Assembly (NCBI GenBank): GCA_904066235.2
Contig: CAJFCV020000002.1
Span: 1,178,001-1,242,000 of the forward strand
Origin: Bursaphelenchus xylophilus
Lineage: Eukaryota > Nematoda > Chromadorea > Rhabditida > Aphelenchoididae
Length of the DNA stretch: 64,000 nt
Direction: 5' to 3'
Shown: one piece after another, positions 24,101 through 34,641 of the stretch
How positions within the stretch are numbered: the first letter of the stretch is position 1
Layout: every line of letters starts with the position of its first letter
Notes under the pieces: model-generated
What the model saw: only the letters and a program-made list of their open reading frames with translations
Told to the model about the DNA's origin: nothing
Database searches by the model: none
Made by a program: the position numbers and the translations under genes

Positions 24101-25315
24101 TGCTTCCTCTCCAAGAGAAAAAACTTCTCCAAGTGAAAAGGCGCCCTTTCCCTCACAAAAAGAGCGGCTGAAATCACAGTTTTTTCACTTGGAGAGGGAA
24201 GGATTTTGCCACATTTTTTGATGCTTCCTGGATGCAAAATGGTCCGTTTTTTGCCACTAGATCAGGTCCCCCACTGTAGCTTTCAGAATTTCTAATCCGC
24301 TTCTAACACCCTCCTTTGTCAGTTGTAAAAACCAATGATCTGCATGCCCTGCGCATTTTTCACTATCTTACTTTTCGCTTTTCGTTTTATTCTTCGACCT
24401 CAACACTGCATCCATCAGGACTTTGGCCACACTTCCAAGCGGCGTTATCTTTTCTTTCGCGTCCCTTATCCGATACCCATCCACCGTTCGTCTTCGTATC
24501 GAACGTTTCGCACGATATTCTTGATGATCCTTCGTCTTGTATCGATACCGTGACAAGTGGTCAAAATAAAACGAAAACGATTACTTTGAAGATAACCGCA
24601 GTCGTTTCAAAACTGCATGTTACAAATTGCAGACATGCAGGATCTAGAAAATTGCAAGCTTACTCTATACTTTGCTTTATCAAACCCGTTACGCAAAAGT
24701 CGAGTAACACATTTCGCTTGGAATATAATATCCTTGGCTTGTAGGTTGCAATCTGCAAATCGCTCCAATGTCGATCTTCGTTTCCTTCGTAGCCTAAAAT
24801 ATCAAGTGTAAAAATAGTGGACATATATGCAAAACAGCAGTTTACAGTGGGGGACCTGATCCAATGGCAAAAAACGTCTCATTTTGCATCCGGAAAGTCT
24901 CAAAAATGCGGCGAAATCCTTCCCTCTCCAAGTGAAAAATCCCCGATTTGAAGGGCGAGCCCTTTTTCCTCATAAAAAGAGCGGACAGACTTCTGAAATC
25001 TAAGTTCTTTCACTTGGATGGAGGTATTTTGCCACATTTTTTGATACCTCCCGGATGCAAAGGGTACGTTTTTTGCCACTGGATCAGGTCCCCCAAATCA
25101 GGACGTTCTTACTTTCTATGCGCGAACGCCGAAAAGAATGAGCTCAACGCAGAGTCGGCCCATTTCTGGTACATTGTCATGGCATGTTCGTCTGATACCG
25201 GCAGTATAGTCTTCTTGCCGTCATCTATCATTCTTCGATCGTCTGTCTGTGCGGCTTGCTCGGCAAGTGAATTGTAGATTATTAGTGAAAGAATGACGTC
25301 ATAGATGAGCTTCAT
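21125..25315 (-). CDS. MLT-10-like moulting-cycle protein, paralogue 4 (intron- and MITE-rich)
   Basis: Eight exons: 25315..25113, 24793..24664, 24535..24372, 23780..23624, 23577..23350, 22657..22484, 22406..22215 and 21868..21125, giving 663 residues in continuous phase. Signal peptide MKLIYDVILSLIIYNSLAEQ. Family blocks are LRRKRRS, CVTRLL, LGSVAKVLMDAV, ENDSEEKMAQM, SLSGKNTTNFE, FVSPRFFGVV and DQQMWLDFILEAAGV. Then come about 15 LSP-type repeats from 21.6 kb to the end (LSPSWLS). It has four more introns than paralogues 2 and 3 and is the most diverged copy. Six family-1 MITEs occupy its introns. The acceptor before 24535 (ATACAAG) is a poor nematode match; other AG sites there lead to stops. 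I chose it because it preserves phase and the KYRxK alignment with paralogue 3. If that acceptor is not used, the gene would be broken. Confidence 0.75.
21920..22161. mobile_element. Palindromic MITE family 1, copy 4 (intronic)
   Basis: CAGTGGGGGACCTGATCC to GGATCCGTCACTG with TA on both sides, inside the last intron of MLT-10 paralogue 4. Confidence 0.85.
22705..22959. mobile_element. Palindromic MITE family 1, copy 5 (intronic)
   Basis: CAGTGACCTGATCCAGTGGC (GGGGA lost from the terminus) to GATCAGGTCCGCCATTG, TA-flanked. It sits in the intron between exons 5 and 6 of MLT-10 paralogue 4. Confidence 0.85.
23045..23311. mobile_element. Palindromic MITE family 1, copy 6 (intronic)
   Basis: CAGCGAGAGACCGGATCC to GATCTGGTCCGCCACCG, TA-flanked, in the same intron as copy 5 and 85 bp from it. 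Confidence 0.85.
23799..23953. mobile_element. Palindromic MITE family 1, copy 7 (intronic, internally deleted)
   Basis: The left arm is cut to about 40 bp (CAGTGACGGACCACATC...) and then jumps to the right arm, which is intact to CCGCCACTT. Located 19 bp from an exon of MLT-10 paralogue 4. Confidence 0.8.
24029..24276. mobile_element. Palindromic MITE family 1, copy 8 (intronic)
   Basis: CAGTGACGGACTCGATCC to GATCAGGTCCCCCACTG, TA on both sides, in the same intron as copy 7. Confidence 0.85.
24845..25095. mobile_element. Palindromic MITE family 1, copy 9 (intronic)
   Basis: CAGTGGGGGACCTGATCC at the left. The right end stops at CAGGTCCCCC without the final CACTG, in intron 1 of MLT-10 paralogue 4. 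Confidence 0.8.
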
Positions 25316-26638
25316 ATCGAATGCTTTAGATCATAAAGGCACAAAAAAACTGCCCTGAAAGAAAGATATCATAGTAAAATTAATACTAATTATATAATAA
25401 TGACGATACACAAAGGATACTTCTACAGGTGCCTGCCTATCTTATTGGACACCTATCTTATCAAGGCCCTTCAGCAAGGCTCTTAATCCCAACAAAACTC
25501 CTAAGCTTCTCCCTTAAATATTTACAAAAGCCCTCCTGCTTGTAAATTTACAGAGTAAATAACTCCCTCGACCCACTCACCTAACCCCCTTCCTCCCTAC
25601 CGGAAGCTAGCCGTAAATTCAAAACCTGTGATATGATGATAAACTTTTACAAAACTACAAAAACAGAAAACAACCGACCCCTTCGTCCCGCCGTTGTATG
25701 CCGTTGCGGGATCGGGTGGAACGGTCGATTTCACGCCTGAATTGGCATTATTCTGCTGTGGAGAACCGATTTTGGAATGGTAAACCACTTTCACTGCGCC
25801 TTCCGTTCCGGCAAGTTCTTGGGGGTTTTCGAGGCGAAAATTACTGTTTTTGTCGACGGTCGGCGAACCGGCGGAATAACAATAACATTGCATTAGAAGA
25901 GTAAGTCCGTTAGCGATGGGATTGGGATTTCCAAACCCAAATTTTGGGTTGAATTTTCGGCTCTGATTGCGATTTTCTGTCCTGGTTTTTAATGTTGGAA
26001 ACAAGATGTTTTCTTGTAAAAATCATAGTTCAAGACTATGTGCCATCTCAGGGAGTCTATTTTTTTGAAATTGTTATTATAAATCTGGCCTAGCAAAAGT
26101 CGCCAAGGCATTTTTACCTCGAATTTTCTCCCTCCATTTTAGTCATCATAATAAATAAACAAGCTGCAACCTTCAGTCCCCGTCTGACGTTTCACTTTCC
26201 CCATTGCATAAGCCCCAGTAACTAGCCGCGATTTCAGATTCCGAACAGCCCATCGACCACTTGCAGAAGCCCATTTACTATGCCGTAAATTAACCCCGTT
26301 TACTAATATGGACGCTTTACAACCAGCCCGACGTAAACTTTCGGCGATGTAGCGGAGAGAAAAGGATAATTACGGCGTGATGATACGTTGGTCGGTCAGT
26401 TTCAACTATGCTAATTACGAAGGGGAGGATGTGGGGAGGACTGCGTAAGCGTGTTTTCAAACTTTTACAAACTTGACGCTGGAAACTTTACTTTCGATTT
26501 TAGAAGTTTCACCTGATTATGGAACAGTAGCATTACAGCTACTGTTCCATCCCTTTTTTATCACATTTTCGAATGATATATTAGTTTTACCTGTACTTGA
26601 GTAAAAAATATAGATTTTATGCCAAGATCAACACGCTA
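25316..26638. promoter_or_regulatory. Divergent intergenic region, MLT-10 paralogue 4 / cuticle collagen (left part)
   Basis: Separates the minus-strand moulting gene (start 25315) from the plus-strand collagen (start 27004). It contains an 11-bp perfect hairpin, GGAACAGTAGC at 26521-26531 and its inverse at 26538-26548 with a 6-base loop, followed closely by a T-run. No core promoter motif could be assigned. A shared regulatory role is inference from the arrangement only. Confidence 0.35.
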
Positions 26639-26895
26639 CAGTGGGGGACCTGAGCCAGTGGCAAAAAACGTACCATTTAGCATCCGGGAAGCATCAAAAA
26701 CGTGGCAAAATGCTTCCCTCTCCAAGTGAAAAAACTCCGATTTCAAAAGCGTGCCCGCTCTTTTTGTGAGGAAAAAGGGCACGCCCTTCAAAACGAAGTT
26801 TTTTTCACTTGGAGAGGGAGGCATTTTGCCACATTTTTGATCCTTCCCGGATGCAAAATGGTACGTTTTTTGCCACTGGATCAGGTCCCTCACTG
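26639..26895. mobile_element. Palindromic MITE family 1, copy 10
   Basis: One of the cleanest copies: CAGTGGGGGACCTGAGCC to GATCAGGTCCCTCACTG, flanked by TA on both sides. It lies about 110 bp upstream of the collagen start codon. Confidence 0.9.
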
Positions 26896-27003
26896 TAACT
26901 ACCTTATCAGAAAATTTTTTGACTTTGCTATTATCAGGCTTTTCTGCGTTACCCGTAGTTCTTCAGATCAATGCGGAACACCATCCATTGACCCATCACC
27001 TCA

Positions 27004-28816
27004 ATGTTACCCCGAGAAGGCGAATATCTGGCTTTCGAACGAGTCTCGAACGCCGCTGGTTCCAAGTCCTCCACCATCAAGTCGTCCACGGCGCCCTCTC
27101 TTATCCGTACCGTAATCGCCAGCCCCAAACCGCCGCCAAATCTCGATGCCGAAGCCTACTACGCACGATGGATGGCTATTCTGGCGGTCACCATGGCAGT
27201 GGTAGCACTATTAACTGCCGTGCTGGCTATACCATTATTGTACGCGTATCTTCAATATGCGCATAACGTCACAAGCGATGAACTGGATTTTTGCGTAGCG
27301 AGATTGACGGATTTGAACAACCTTTTTGAGGCGGTGAGTGATACTAATGATACTTAACCCCGTTCTTTAGATACTCAAACCCGCATAAAAATACAATTAA
27401 AGCCTGTTTGAAAATTCTTTTCAGTTCCAAGAACGACTTCATTTGGAAGGTCGCACATTGCATAACATTCACAAACGTGAAGACGCTACAATAGATGTTA
27501 GGGAACGTCCCACCTCTCCAAGGCTGGACCGACTTTCGCGACGGCCAAATCAACGACAACCGAAAGGCCCAAGAGTTCGAAATTTTGGCCGAACTCGTTC
27601 GCAAACTCAAGTTGAAGTCTCCGCTCGACATGCTCAAGGTCCACAGGCGCTAGCACAACAAAGCTACCCACCTCAGCAACCTCTCAGCCATATCCCAAGA
27701 TATAATGTGCCGGCCAGTCACGGTTATGTGACACCCGCTTTCCCGGTGGCACAATACAACGTTCAGCCTCCGTTGCGACCTCCGTTTAATCCTCCACCAG
27801 CGCCCCCAATGCGTCCGCCAACCGCTCAGCCGTATACAACGAATGTTCCGTCCGGCGGGAGGCCGAGACGGCCAAGGCCGCAGCAAAAGCAAGGCCAATG
27901 TTGTGGCTACCAATATGGGAAACCGGGCCCACCGGGACCACCAGGGCCTGACGGAAACGATGGTAGGTCCGGTTTCTATTGTGGGGGACCGGATCCAGTG
28001 GCAAAAAGGGCACCATTTCGGATCAGGGAGGTATCAAAAATGTGGCAAAATGCTTCCACCTCCAAGTGAAAAAACTTCGTTTTGAAGAGCGCGCCCTTGT
28101 TCCTCACAAAAAGTGCGGGTTGAAATCGGAGTTTTTTCACTTGGAGAGGGAGGTATTTTGCCACATTTTCTGATGCTCCTGGATGCAAAATGGTACATTT
28201 TTTGCCACCGGATCAGGTCCCCCACTGTAATCATGAGCATTACACCGCAATTACTGTCCTTCTGACTACAGGGAGATATTGAGTCATCAAAAAAATTATT
28301 TCAGGCCTCGATGGAACCCCCGGAAAGCCAGGACTTCCTGGGCTAGACGCCCCATTGAATTCAGCTCCTAATTTCTGCTATGACTGTCCCGATGGACCAC
28401 CAGGACCAGCCGGGACTCCTGGTCCGAAAGGACCAATCGGAAAGCCGGGGAAGCCTGGCACTCCAGGACCTCCCGGCTTTTCTAAAGCCGGCTCAGCCGG
28501 TTCTCCCGGAGCTAAAGGATACCCGGGCGCACCTGGAACTCCAGGAACCCCTGGTCATGATGGACAGCTTCTATTGATCCCAACGTTCGGCCCTCCCGGT
28601 CCAACTGGGCCAGCAGGACCGCGGGGACCTCCAGGCCCTCAAGGTAGTCCAGGAAATCCGGGACAACCCGGTCCCCCAGGCCCAGTAGGCCCTCAAGGAC
28701 GGGATGGTTACCCGGGAAAGTGTGGAAAGCCGGGAGCGATCGGAATGAATGGACCACAAGGGCCCATGTCGAGCTGCGATCATTGTGCGACACCAAGGAC
28801 ACCACCCGGATATTAG
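27004..28816 (+). CDS. Cuticle collagen
   Basis: Three exons: 27004..27333, 27425..27962 and 28305..28816, giving 459 residues with phases 0 and 1. Residues 57-80 form one membrane segment ([18 protein letters not shown]...). It is followed by [18 protein letters not shown], the layout of the nematode cuticle-collagen N-terminal domain (type II anchor). A proline-rich, basic linker with RxxR-like sites follows, then a CCGYQYG cysteine pair. The Gly-X-Y tract is split by a CYDC cysteine block and a short LLLIPTF interruption. The C-terminus has KCGKPG and SSCDHC. Such collagens are secreted by the hypodermis, processed and cross-linked into cuticle. Intron 2 is almost entirely a family-1 MITE. 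AATAAA lies at 28872. I cannot assign it to a named C. elegans collagen. Confidence 0.92.
27979..28227. mobile_element. Palindromic MITE family 1, copy 11 (in collagen intron 2)
   Basis: TGTGGGGGACCGGATCC at the left to GATCAGGTCCCCCACTG, then TA, at the right. It makes up about 250 of the 342 bp of the intron, starting 16 bp after the donor. Confidence 0.85.
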
Positions 28817-29643
28817 GCGGAATTTTGGTACTAATTTGTAATCATTGTAATAATAGCATCTTTTTAGAGTAAATAAATAATTTTGAGAATTTTTTTCCTT
28901 TTGGTTTTAGTTTACTGCTGATTTCGACATTAATTTTCTTAATTGCCAAGGCTAAAACGACACAAGAGATAAAGCTAAGGCAGAGCTCCCATTTTCATCC
29001 TCTTCTGGACAGCAGGCCAGCCCTAGTACTCTTTCCGAGCCAGAGAAGCAAACAATTCTCGCGAAAGCCTCGCCTTTTTCTAGAAATTTCTGTGTTTATC
29101 GCAATATTTCGGACGCGAGACGAAAAAGAGAGACAATTGTTCGCACTTTTTGCAGAGCGCACCAAAGAAGCGAGGGATAGCGCGAGAGAGTGAAGACATC
29201 TTTTTGTTTTCCGTGGGACATTTTGTTGCCAGAGAGAAAAGACGCGAAAAAATAATAGAAGGGAAAATAAGAGAAGCGATAGAAATGGCGTCCGAGACGG
29301 AGGAAGAAGCGAAAGAAAAACGCGTTCTTCCATTTTGTCTGTTATTTTTCGATTATTCATGGTGTGAAAGCACATTATCTCGTGGGGGAAAGTCGTCAAA
29401 ACACGTTGTATTAGAGAGCTAGATGCTGAATGATCAAATTTGTGTCGTTTTCGCGATTTCACAGCGAACTTTTGACGAATTCGAAATTCAGCACGTAAAA
29501 TAAGGTTGCTGTTACAATATTTTATGCTATTCGGTTTTCTGGAAATTACCCGTGCTTTTTGTTATTTTCCCAGTAAAATCGTAAATTCCAAATTTGCGAA
29601 CATTTTTTACTTTTTCTTATTTTTAGGTAACACCTGCGACAAG
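28817..29643. other. Collagen 3' flank and upstream of SR factor 1
   Basis: Contains the collagen polyadenylation signal near 28872 and purine-rich sequence with GAGA/GAAA runs at 29.1-29.3 kb. A TTTTTAG acceptor lies shortly before the SR factor 1 ATG, indicating a 5' UTR intron or trans-splice site. Confidence 0.45.
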
Positions 29644-30318
29644 ATGAGCCGAGTTTACGTTGGAAATTTGCCTTACGATGCTAGAATGAAGGACATTGAC
29701 AAATTCTTCCGTGGTTATGGCCGTATCAACGATATTTTGATGAAACGAGGCTATTGCTTTGTTGAATTTGACGACCGCCGCGATGCGGAAGATGCCGTTT
29801 ATGATTTGGATGGTGAGAGAATGCTGGGAGTGAGGTAAGTCTTTCTTATTGTTTGTTTTGTGTTTTAGGCCTATTTTTTCCATGGTTTTCGATGTTAATC
29901 ATGATGATTTAGAGTCTCAGTGGAGATGGCCAAATCTCGTCCTTACCGAGAAAGATACCGTTCCCCAGTCTACGACAGATACAGTCGCAGATCATACACC
30001 AGATCTCGCTCACGTTCCGGTCGCTACCGATCCCGTTCTCGAAGCTATGAACGTCGCTCTGACCGCCGTTCCAGGTCTCGAAGCACCTCCAGATCTCCAA
30101 AGCGCTATGAGAGGGACTCAAGATCTCGAACCAGAAGCCCATCACGTTCCCATACTCCAAGATCTGAGCGAAGATCGAGCAGTCCAGCCAAGTCTTACCG
30201 TTCCAGAAGCCGTTCTTACAGCCGGACTCCAAGAAGAAGCGAATCTCCGGTTGACCGAAGCCGAAGTGTCTCCCGCGGCCGCTCCGAAAGCCGTTCCAGA
30301 TCTCGTTCCCCCTATTGA
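29644..30318 (+). CDS. Single-RRM SR-family splicing factor, tandem copy 1
   Basis: Two exons, 29644..29834 and 29913..30318, giving 198 residues with a phase-2 intron. The N-terminal RRM starts MSRVYVGNLPYDAR (RNP2 VYVGNL) and contains GYCFVEFDDRRDAEDAVYDL (RNP1). The C-terminal half is an RS domain with many SR/RS and SP dipeptides, which is phosphorylated in this family. SR proteins bind exonic enhancers and recruit spliceosome components in the nucleus. The RRM extension VSVEMAK after the intron resembles the SF2/ASF class. Two further copies follow in tandem. The single RRM and length fit the short C. elegans rsp proteins, but I cannot choose which. Confidence 0.9.
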
Positions 30319-31329
30319 TTATCACCTATTCCTGGGTGCACCATGAATCCAGAGCATCTCTGCCGCACGTAAAATAATCCAGATTTACATTTTATTTTTT
30401 CTCCCCGAATCACATTGTATTTGTCATAATTAGTAAATGTCCTGCATTTTAGAAGCGATCGAGCGAATCCGTTGCGAAACCCCGGGGCGTTCGATACGAA
30501 TCGTCTGCATACGCAAGTTAAATTGGGCGGGCATGGGTAATATAGTAAAAAGTTTAAAAGTAATATTCTTATAGAGGCGAGTCGAACGTTACATCACGCT
30601 CTCCCAGCCTCATTGAACATCACAGGTAATATGCCTCTTATTTATTCCTTATAAAACAAGCAAAATCATCGGATTTCAATTTTTTGCCTAGTGTAATGTA
30701 AAAAATGGTCGGCTCTTGAATGAGAATTGAATCCAATTATTGGATAGTATATACCGTGGGTCTAATAGCGCTTATTTTACACAGTTCTGCTTCCCGTGGT
30801 GTTGTGTTACTGTAGAGTGTCTATCGTATAAAATGTCACTCGCAGATTGTTTTGGGTCTTGGTGGCGAGCTGCGCCCGTACTCCGCTTTCCAGAAGGTGC
30901 GCAAAAGTGGCGTTGAATGAAAGTGATTATGAGGAGAAGATGTGTTTTATTGTCTTTTCAGGTTATGTTTTACATTTTGTAACATTTGTCACAGTTTCTG
31001 GCAAAACCGGGGTTTTTTAAATTCGCGTTTGTAATCCCGCCGATTTTTTTCTCGTGGTGCGCTCGTTTTTCTATCGCACAGGATAATGTGGAGTGTGCGT
31101 AACTCGTCTTCGATTGCGATCGTCTAGACACGCGTTTCGCTGCATTTTCTGCCACTTTTTTTTTTTTGATTTTCTCTGTATTATTCTTCATACTAAACAC
31201 GTGGTTTACCCAGACATTTTAATCAATTTTTGTGTTTTTTCGCGATCGTAACGTTTGAATTTATTTTGCAGACCTTTCCTAATCAATTTGGTTGTTTTTA
31301 GACGTCCTCAACGATCTGAGTACACCACA
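30319..31329. other. Intergenic between SR factor copies 1 and 2
   Basis: No gene seen. TTTTGCAG and TTTTTAG acceptors at about 31271 and 31301 precede the next start codon. Confidence 0.45.
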
Positions 31330-32174
31330 ATGAGCACTCGAGTTTATGTTGGGCATTTGCCGTATGATGCTCGAGAGCGCGACATCGAACGGTTCTTTGA
31401 TGGTTATGGCCGGATTCGAGACATCTTGCTGAAGCGGGGATACTGCTTTGTCGAGTTTTCGGACCCCAGGGACGCCGATGATGCGGTTTATGATCTCCAC
31501 GGCAGGTCTATGTTGGGAATGAGGCAAGAATTTTTTTATTATTTCTGTTTTTAGGTTCTGGCTTCTTGCTACGTGAAACGGGACAAGAAATATGTCCAGC
31601 CCCTCTCTATGTCTGGGGATTTTAATATTTTGCATTGATTTTTCGATGTCTTGATATAAATTAACTACTCATTTTCAGAGTGGTCGTTGAACTTGCCAAA
31701 GGACGTCAACGCGGAAGTCGTGGTCGCTTCCGTTCCGTGTCACGCTCTCCTCGCCGATATTCTCGTCGTTCTAGGTCCCGTTCTCGATCTCATCGCCGTT
31801 CCAGAAGGGATTCACGGTCGCCCCGGCGTTCGTCTCGACGTTCTCCATCAAGATCGGCGTCCAGAAGTCCCCGAAGAGATTCAAGAAGCCCAAAAAGAGA
31901 TTCAAGAAGTCCTAAGAGGGACTCTCGTTCCCCACGCAAGGATTCCCGATCCCCAAGTCGTTCAGTGAAGCACGATTCCAGATCCGCATCTAGATCACCA
32001 ACACCAAACAGAAGCCCCAAGAAATCTGCGTCCCGTTCTCCCTCCAGAAGTCGCTCCCGCTCTGCCTCGCCGAGAAATGGCAATGGCGATCGTCGTTCCT
32101 CATCCGCTTCACGTTCTAGACACTCTCCTTCCGGCTCTCCTCGCTCTGATCGTTCTCGTTCACCAACTCCTTAA
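31330..32174 (+). CDS. Single-RRM SR-family splicing factor, tandem copy 2 (GC-AG intron)
   Basis: Two exons, 31330..31523 and 31679..32174, giving 229 residues. The RRM is MSTRVYVGHLPYDARERDIE with RNP1 GYCFVEFSD. The intron sits at the same RRM position and phase 2 as in copies 1 and 3, but its donor is GAG|GCAAGA, a GC donor. No GT donor keeps the frame. The RS domain contains repeated RDSRSPKRDSRSP units and ends SRSPTP. Role as for copy 1: nuclear constitutive and alternative splicing regulator. Closely similar to copy 3 (DADDAVYDL, SMLGM), suggesting a more recent duplication between these two. Confidence 0.9.
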
Positions 32175-33841
32175 AAAGTGAGTAAGTTTGGTCTCCCAAA
32201 CAGAGAGAATAGTACCGCTTTTGACTGAATCTTCCGCTATAATTGTCTTTTATAATCCATGTTTATGGTAATGGTAATTAATATTATAAATTCTTCGGTA
32301 TTTATGGTAGTCTTTTTCTTGTGCAACTTACCCCTCGAACCTCTTTTTTATCTATCCGAAAATATTTGTCGTCTATCAGGAAATATCTGTCTTTTTCACA
32401 CCTTGCGACGAGAAGAATAGTTGCCTTCTAGGCTGTTATCCTTTTTTATTTGTCTGAGAGTTGTAATTATTATCATAAACTAAAGTTTAAACGCGTTTTA
32501 GAAGCCTTTTTTCGCTCTCGCTGGCCATTCCATCCAAGCCATTTCGGTGGACTCGCTAGCCAGTGCCCGATTCGGTTGCCAGCCAGTGAATAAAGCAGGT
32601 TTTTTGAGGGCGGTGAAGGGTTGAGGTGTCATGGTTAATATATAAAAGTGGGGTTTGATGACAAATATACAGCTAATTTGATAGGCAAACAGGTGTGAGA
32701 AGTGAAAAATGATAGCTGAACAGATTTACCAAAGTTATGCATAGGTTTTGGGATGTTGTGTTACTCCATGGTAGATAATATAAGAATGAATAAATAAGGT
32801 GTTATAATAAAAAAATTCTAGCCGGACATACGATCCTCGGCCATCCTGTTCCCTCCGAAAGCCACTGTAAAACCCAGCCATACCGTTAGCCGTCCCCATC
32901 CCTAATCCGAGATACCTTCAACATTGTAAAGGTAGAAAATTTTTCAGCTTGAATTTGATCGACGCAGTTGGTAGTATTATGCAAATGTATTACGCATGTC
33001 GAATTTGTAGGCTCGAACCATCGGCGTCCAGCCATTGCTCGTTCTCTACCATGTATCTTATACATGGTGAAATTAATGAAGAATCATGGAGATCATCGAG
33101 TTTCGCGTTTCATTTCAAGCTCACACAAAACACGGGCTCAATTCGGGTCCCAAGCGAATGTTTCCGGTAATTTGTAGCGTCATTGCATCGTGTTTTATAC
33201 GTTGGATGGGCCATCGTATAATTTGGCACGTGCAGTGTGCGCAATCACGGCGCCGAAGGTTTCTGTCTCGAACGGAAAACAAACGAAATGCCAACGCTTT
33301 TTGTTCATTTTCGCCAGATGTTTGGACTTCTTTTGAAAGCTGTTCGGTTCGTAAATGTGCGTATGCAACATTACTTTGAGCTGAATGCCCCGCAGAGATG
33401 CCTGTTTCCCCGCGCGATTTTGTTTTCGGGAAGGAGAAGATGGGCGCACAATTTTTCTGCTCTTCTTTACCCACTTGAATGCAATTCTCTCTCTCCGAAA
33501 AGACCCACATTTCTGTGTAAGTTCTCTGCACTTGGAAACCGCCACCATTAGGGCGTTTGGACCGTTTCTTTGGCAGTTGTGGGGTTCGTGGGCCTTTGGG
33601 ATGGCGGCTCGAAAATTTATCCTTGTTTCAACGGAGGCTTTATGGGAAGGCTCCTTGGTCGTTACAAAGAAGTTCTAGGTTGTTTTCCCCAATTTTCATT
33701 AGTGATGAAACATGTTATTTTGATGTTTACTACGTGCTTTTTCCGTGTTTAATGTCGTGTATAGAGCTCGAGTAAAACGCGACTGTTTTTATTCCATTTT
33801 GCTTTCAGTTTGACCAAACTTTCTTCGTTTTCAATACAACA
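32175..33841. other. Intergenic between SR factor copies 2 and 3
   Basis: 1.67 kb with no supported gene. A TTTCAG acceptor near 33810 precedes the copy 3 start by about 30 bp, probably a 5' UTR intron or trans-splice site. Confidence 0.45.
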
Positions 33842-34641
33842 ATGGGCACCAGAGTCTACGTCGGCCACATCCCATACGAAGCTCGCGAACGTGATGTTGA
33901 GCACTTCTTCGATGGTTATGGAAAGGTCCGCGACATCTTGATGAAGCGTGGGTACTGCTTCGTGGAACTGTCTGACCCCAGAGATGCTGATGACGCGGTT
34001 TATGATCTGAATGGAAAGTCAATGCTTGGAATGAAGTAAGTTTGTTTCTATATTGTTTGTTGCTGTTTAGAGAAAGGATTTCAAAAGCAAAATAATTGCA
34101 GTTTTCCTGACTTATGGTATCTATTTTCAGAGTCATTGTCGAGATTGCCAAGGGAAAGCCAAGAGGAGGATATGGAGGTGGCCCTGGCGGACGCAGAGGG
34201 CGCTCTCGATCCCGCTCTCCCCGTCGTTCTTATGGACGCGGTGGACGTCGTTCTCGCTCCCGATCTCCTCGTCGTTCATCTCGCCGTTCCGTGTCCCGAT
34301 CTCCCCGTCGTGACTCCAGATCCCCCGACAGAAAGGACTCTCGCTCTCCCCGCAAGGACTCCAGATCACCAAAGAGAGATTCGAGATCCGCCTCACCGGT
34401 GAAGCGGGACAGATCAGCCTCTAGATCGGCTTCTCCAATCAAGAGAGACAGAAGATCGACATCTGGCTCTCCCCGAAATGGACGTTCGGCTTCTCCAGCC
34501 AAACAAGACAGAAGATCGGCGTCTGGGTCTCCCCGAAATGGACGTTCAGCTTCAAGATCCGTCTCCCGTGGAAGGTCCCCATCCGGGTCGCCAAGACGAA
34601 ACGGCTCAGACCGCTCGGCCTCTCGTTCTCCATCTCGCTAA
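33842..34641 (+). CDS. Single-RRM SR-family splicing factor, tandem copy 3
   Basis: Two exons, 33842..34035 and 34131..34641, giving 234 residues with a phase-2 intron and GT donor. The RRM is MGTRVYVGHIPYEARERDVE with RNP1 GYCFVELSD. A glycine-rich hinge (PRGGYGGGPGGRRG), absent in copies 1 and 2, separates it from a long RS domain. Repeats of about 21 residues (RDRRSTSGSPRNGRSASP type) occur in the second half of the RS tail and arose by internal duplication. Expected to act in nuclear pre-mRNA splicing. Confidence 0.9.

Noticed and set aside
29849..30346. 165-residue alternative frame over SR factor 1
   Set aside because: Off-frame shadow of the RS domain; low-complexity serine/arginine codons keep all three frames open. 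The same applies over SR copies 2 and 3.
32968..33678. Several overlapping open frames upstream of SR factor 3
   Set aside because: No domain similarity, frames on both strands overlap, and there is no splice-linked context.
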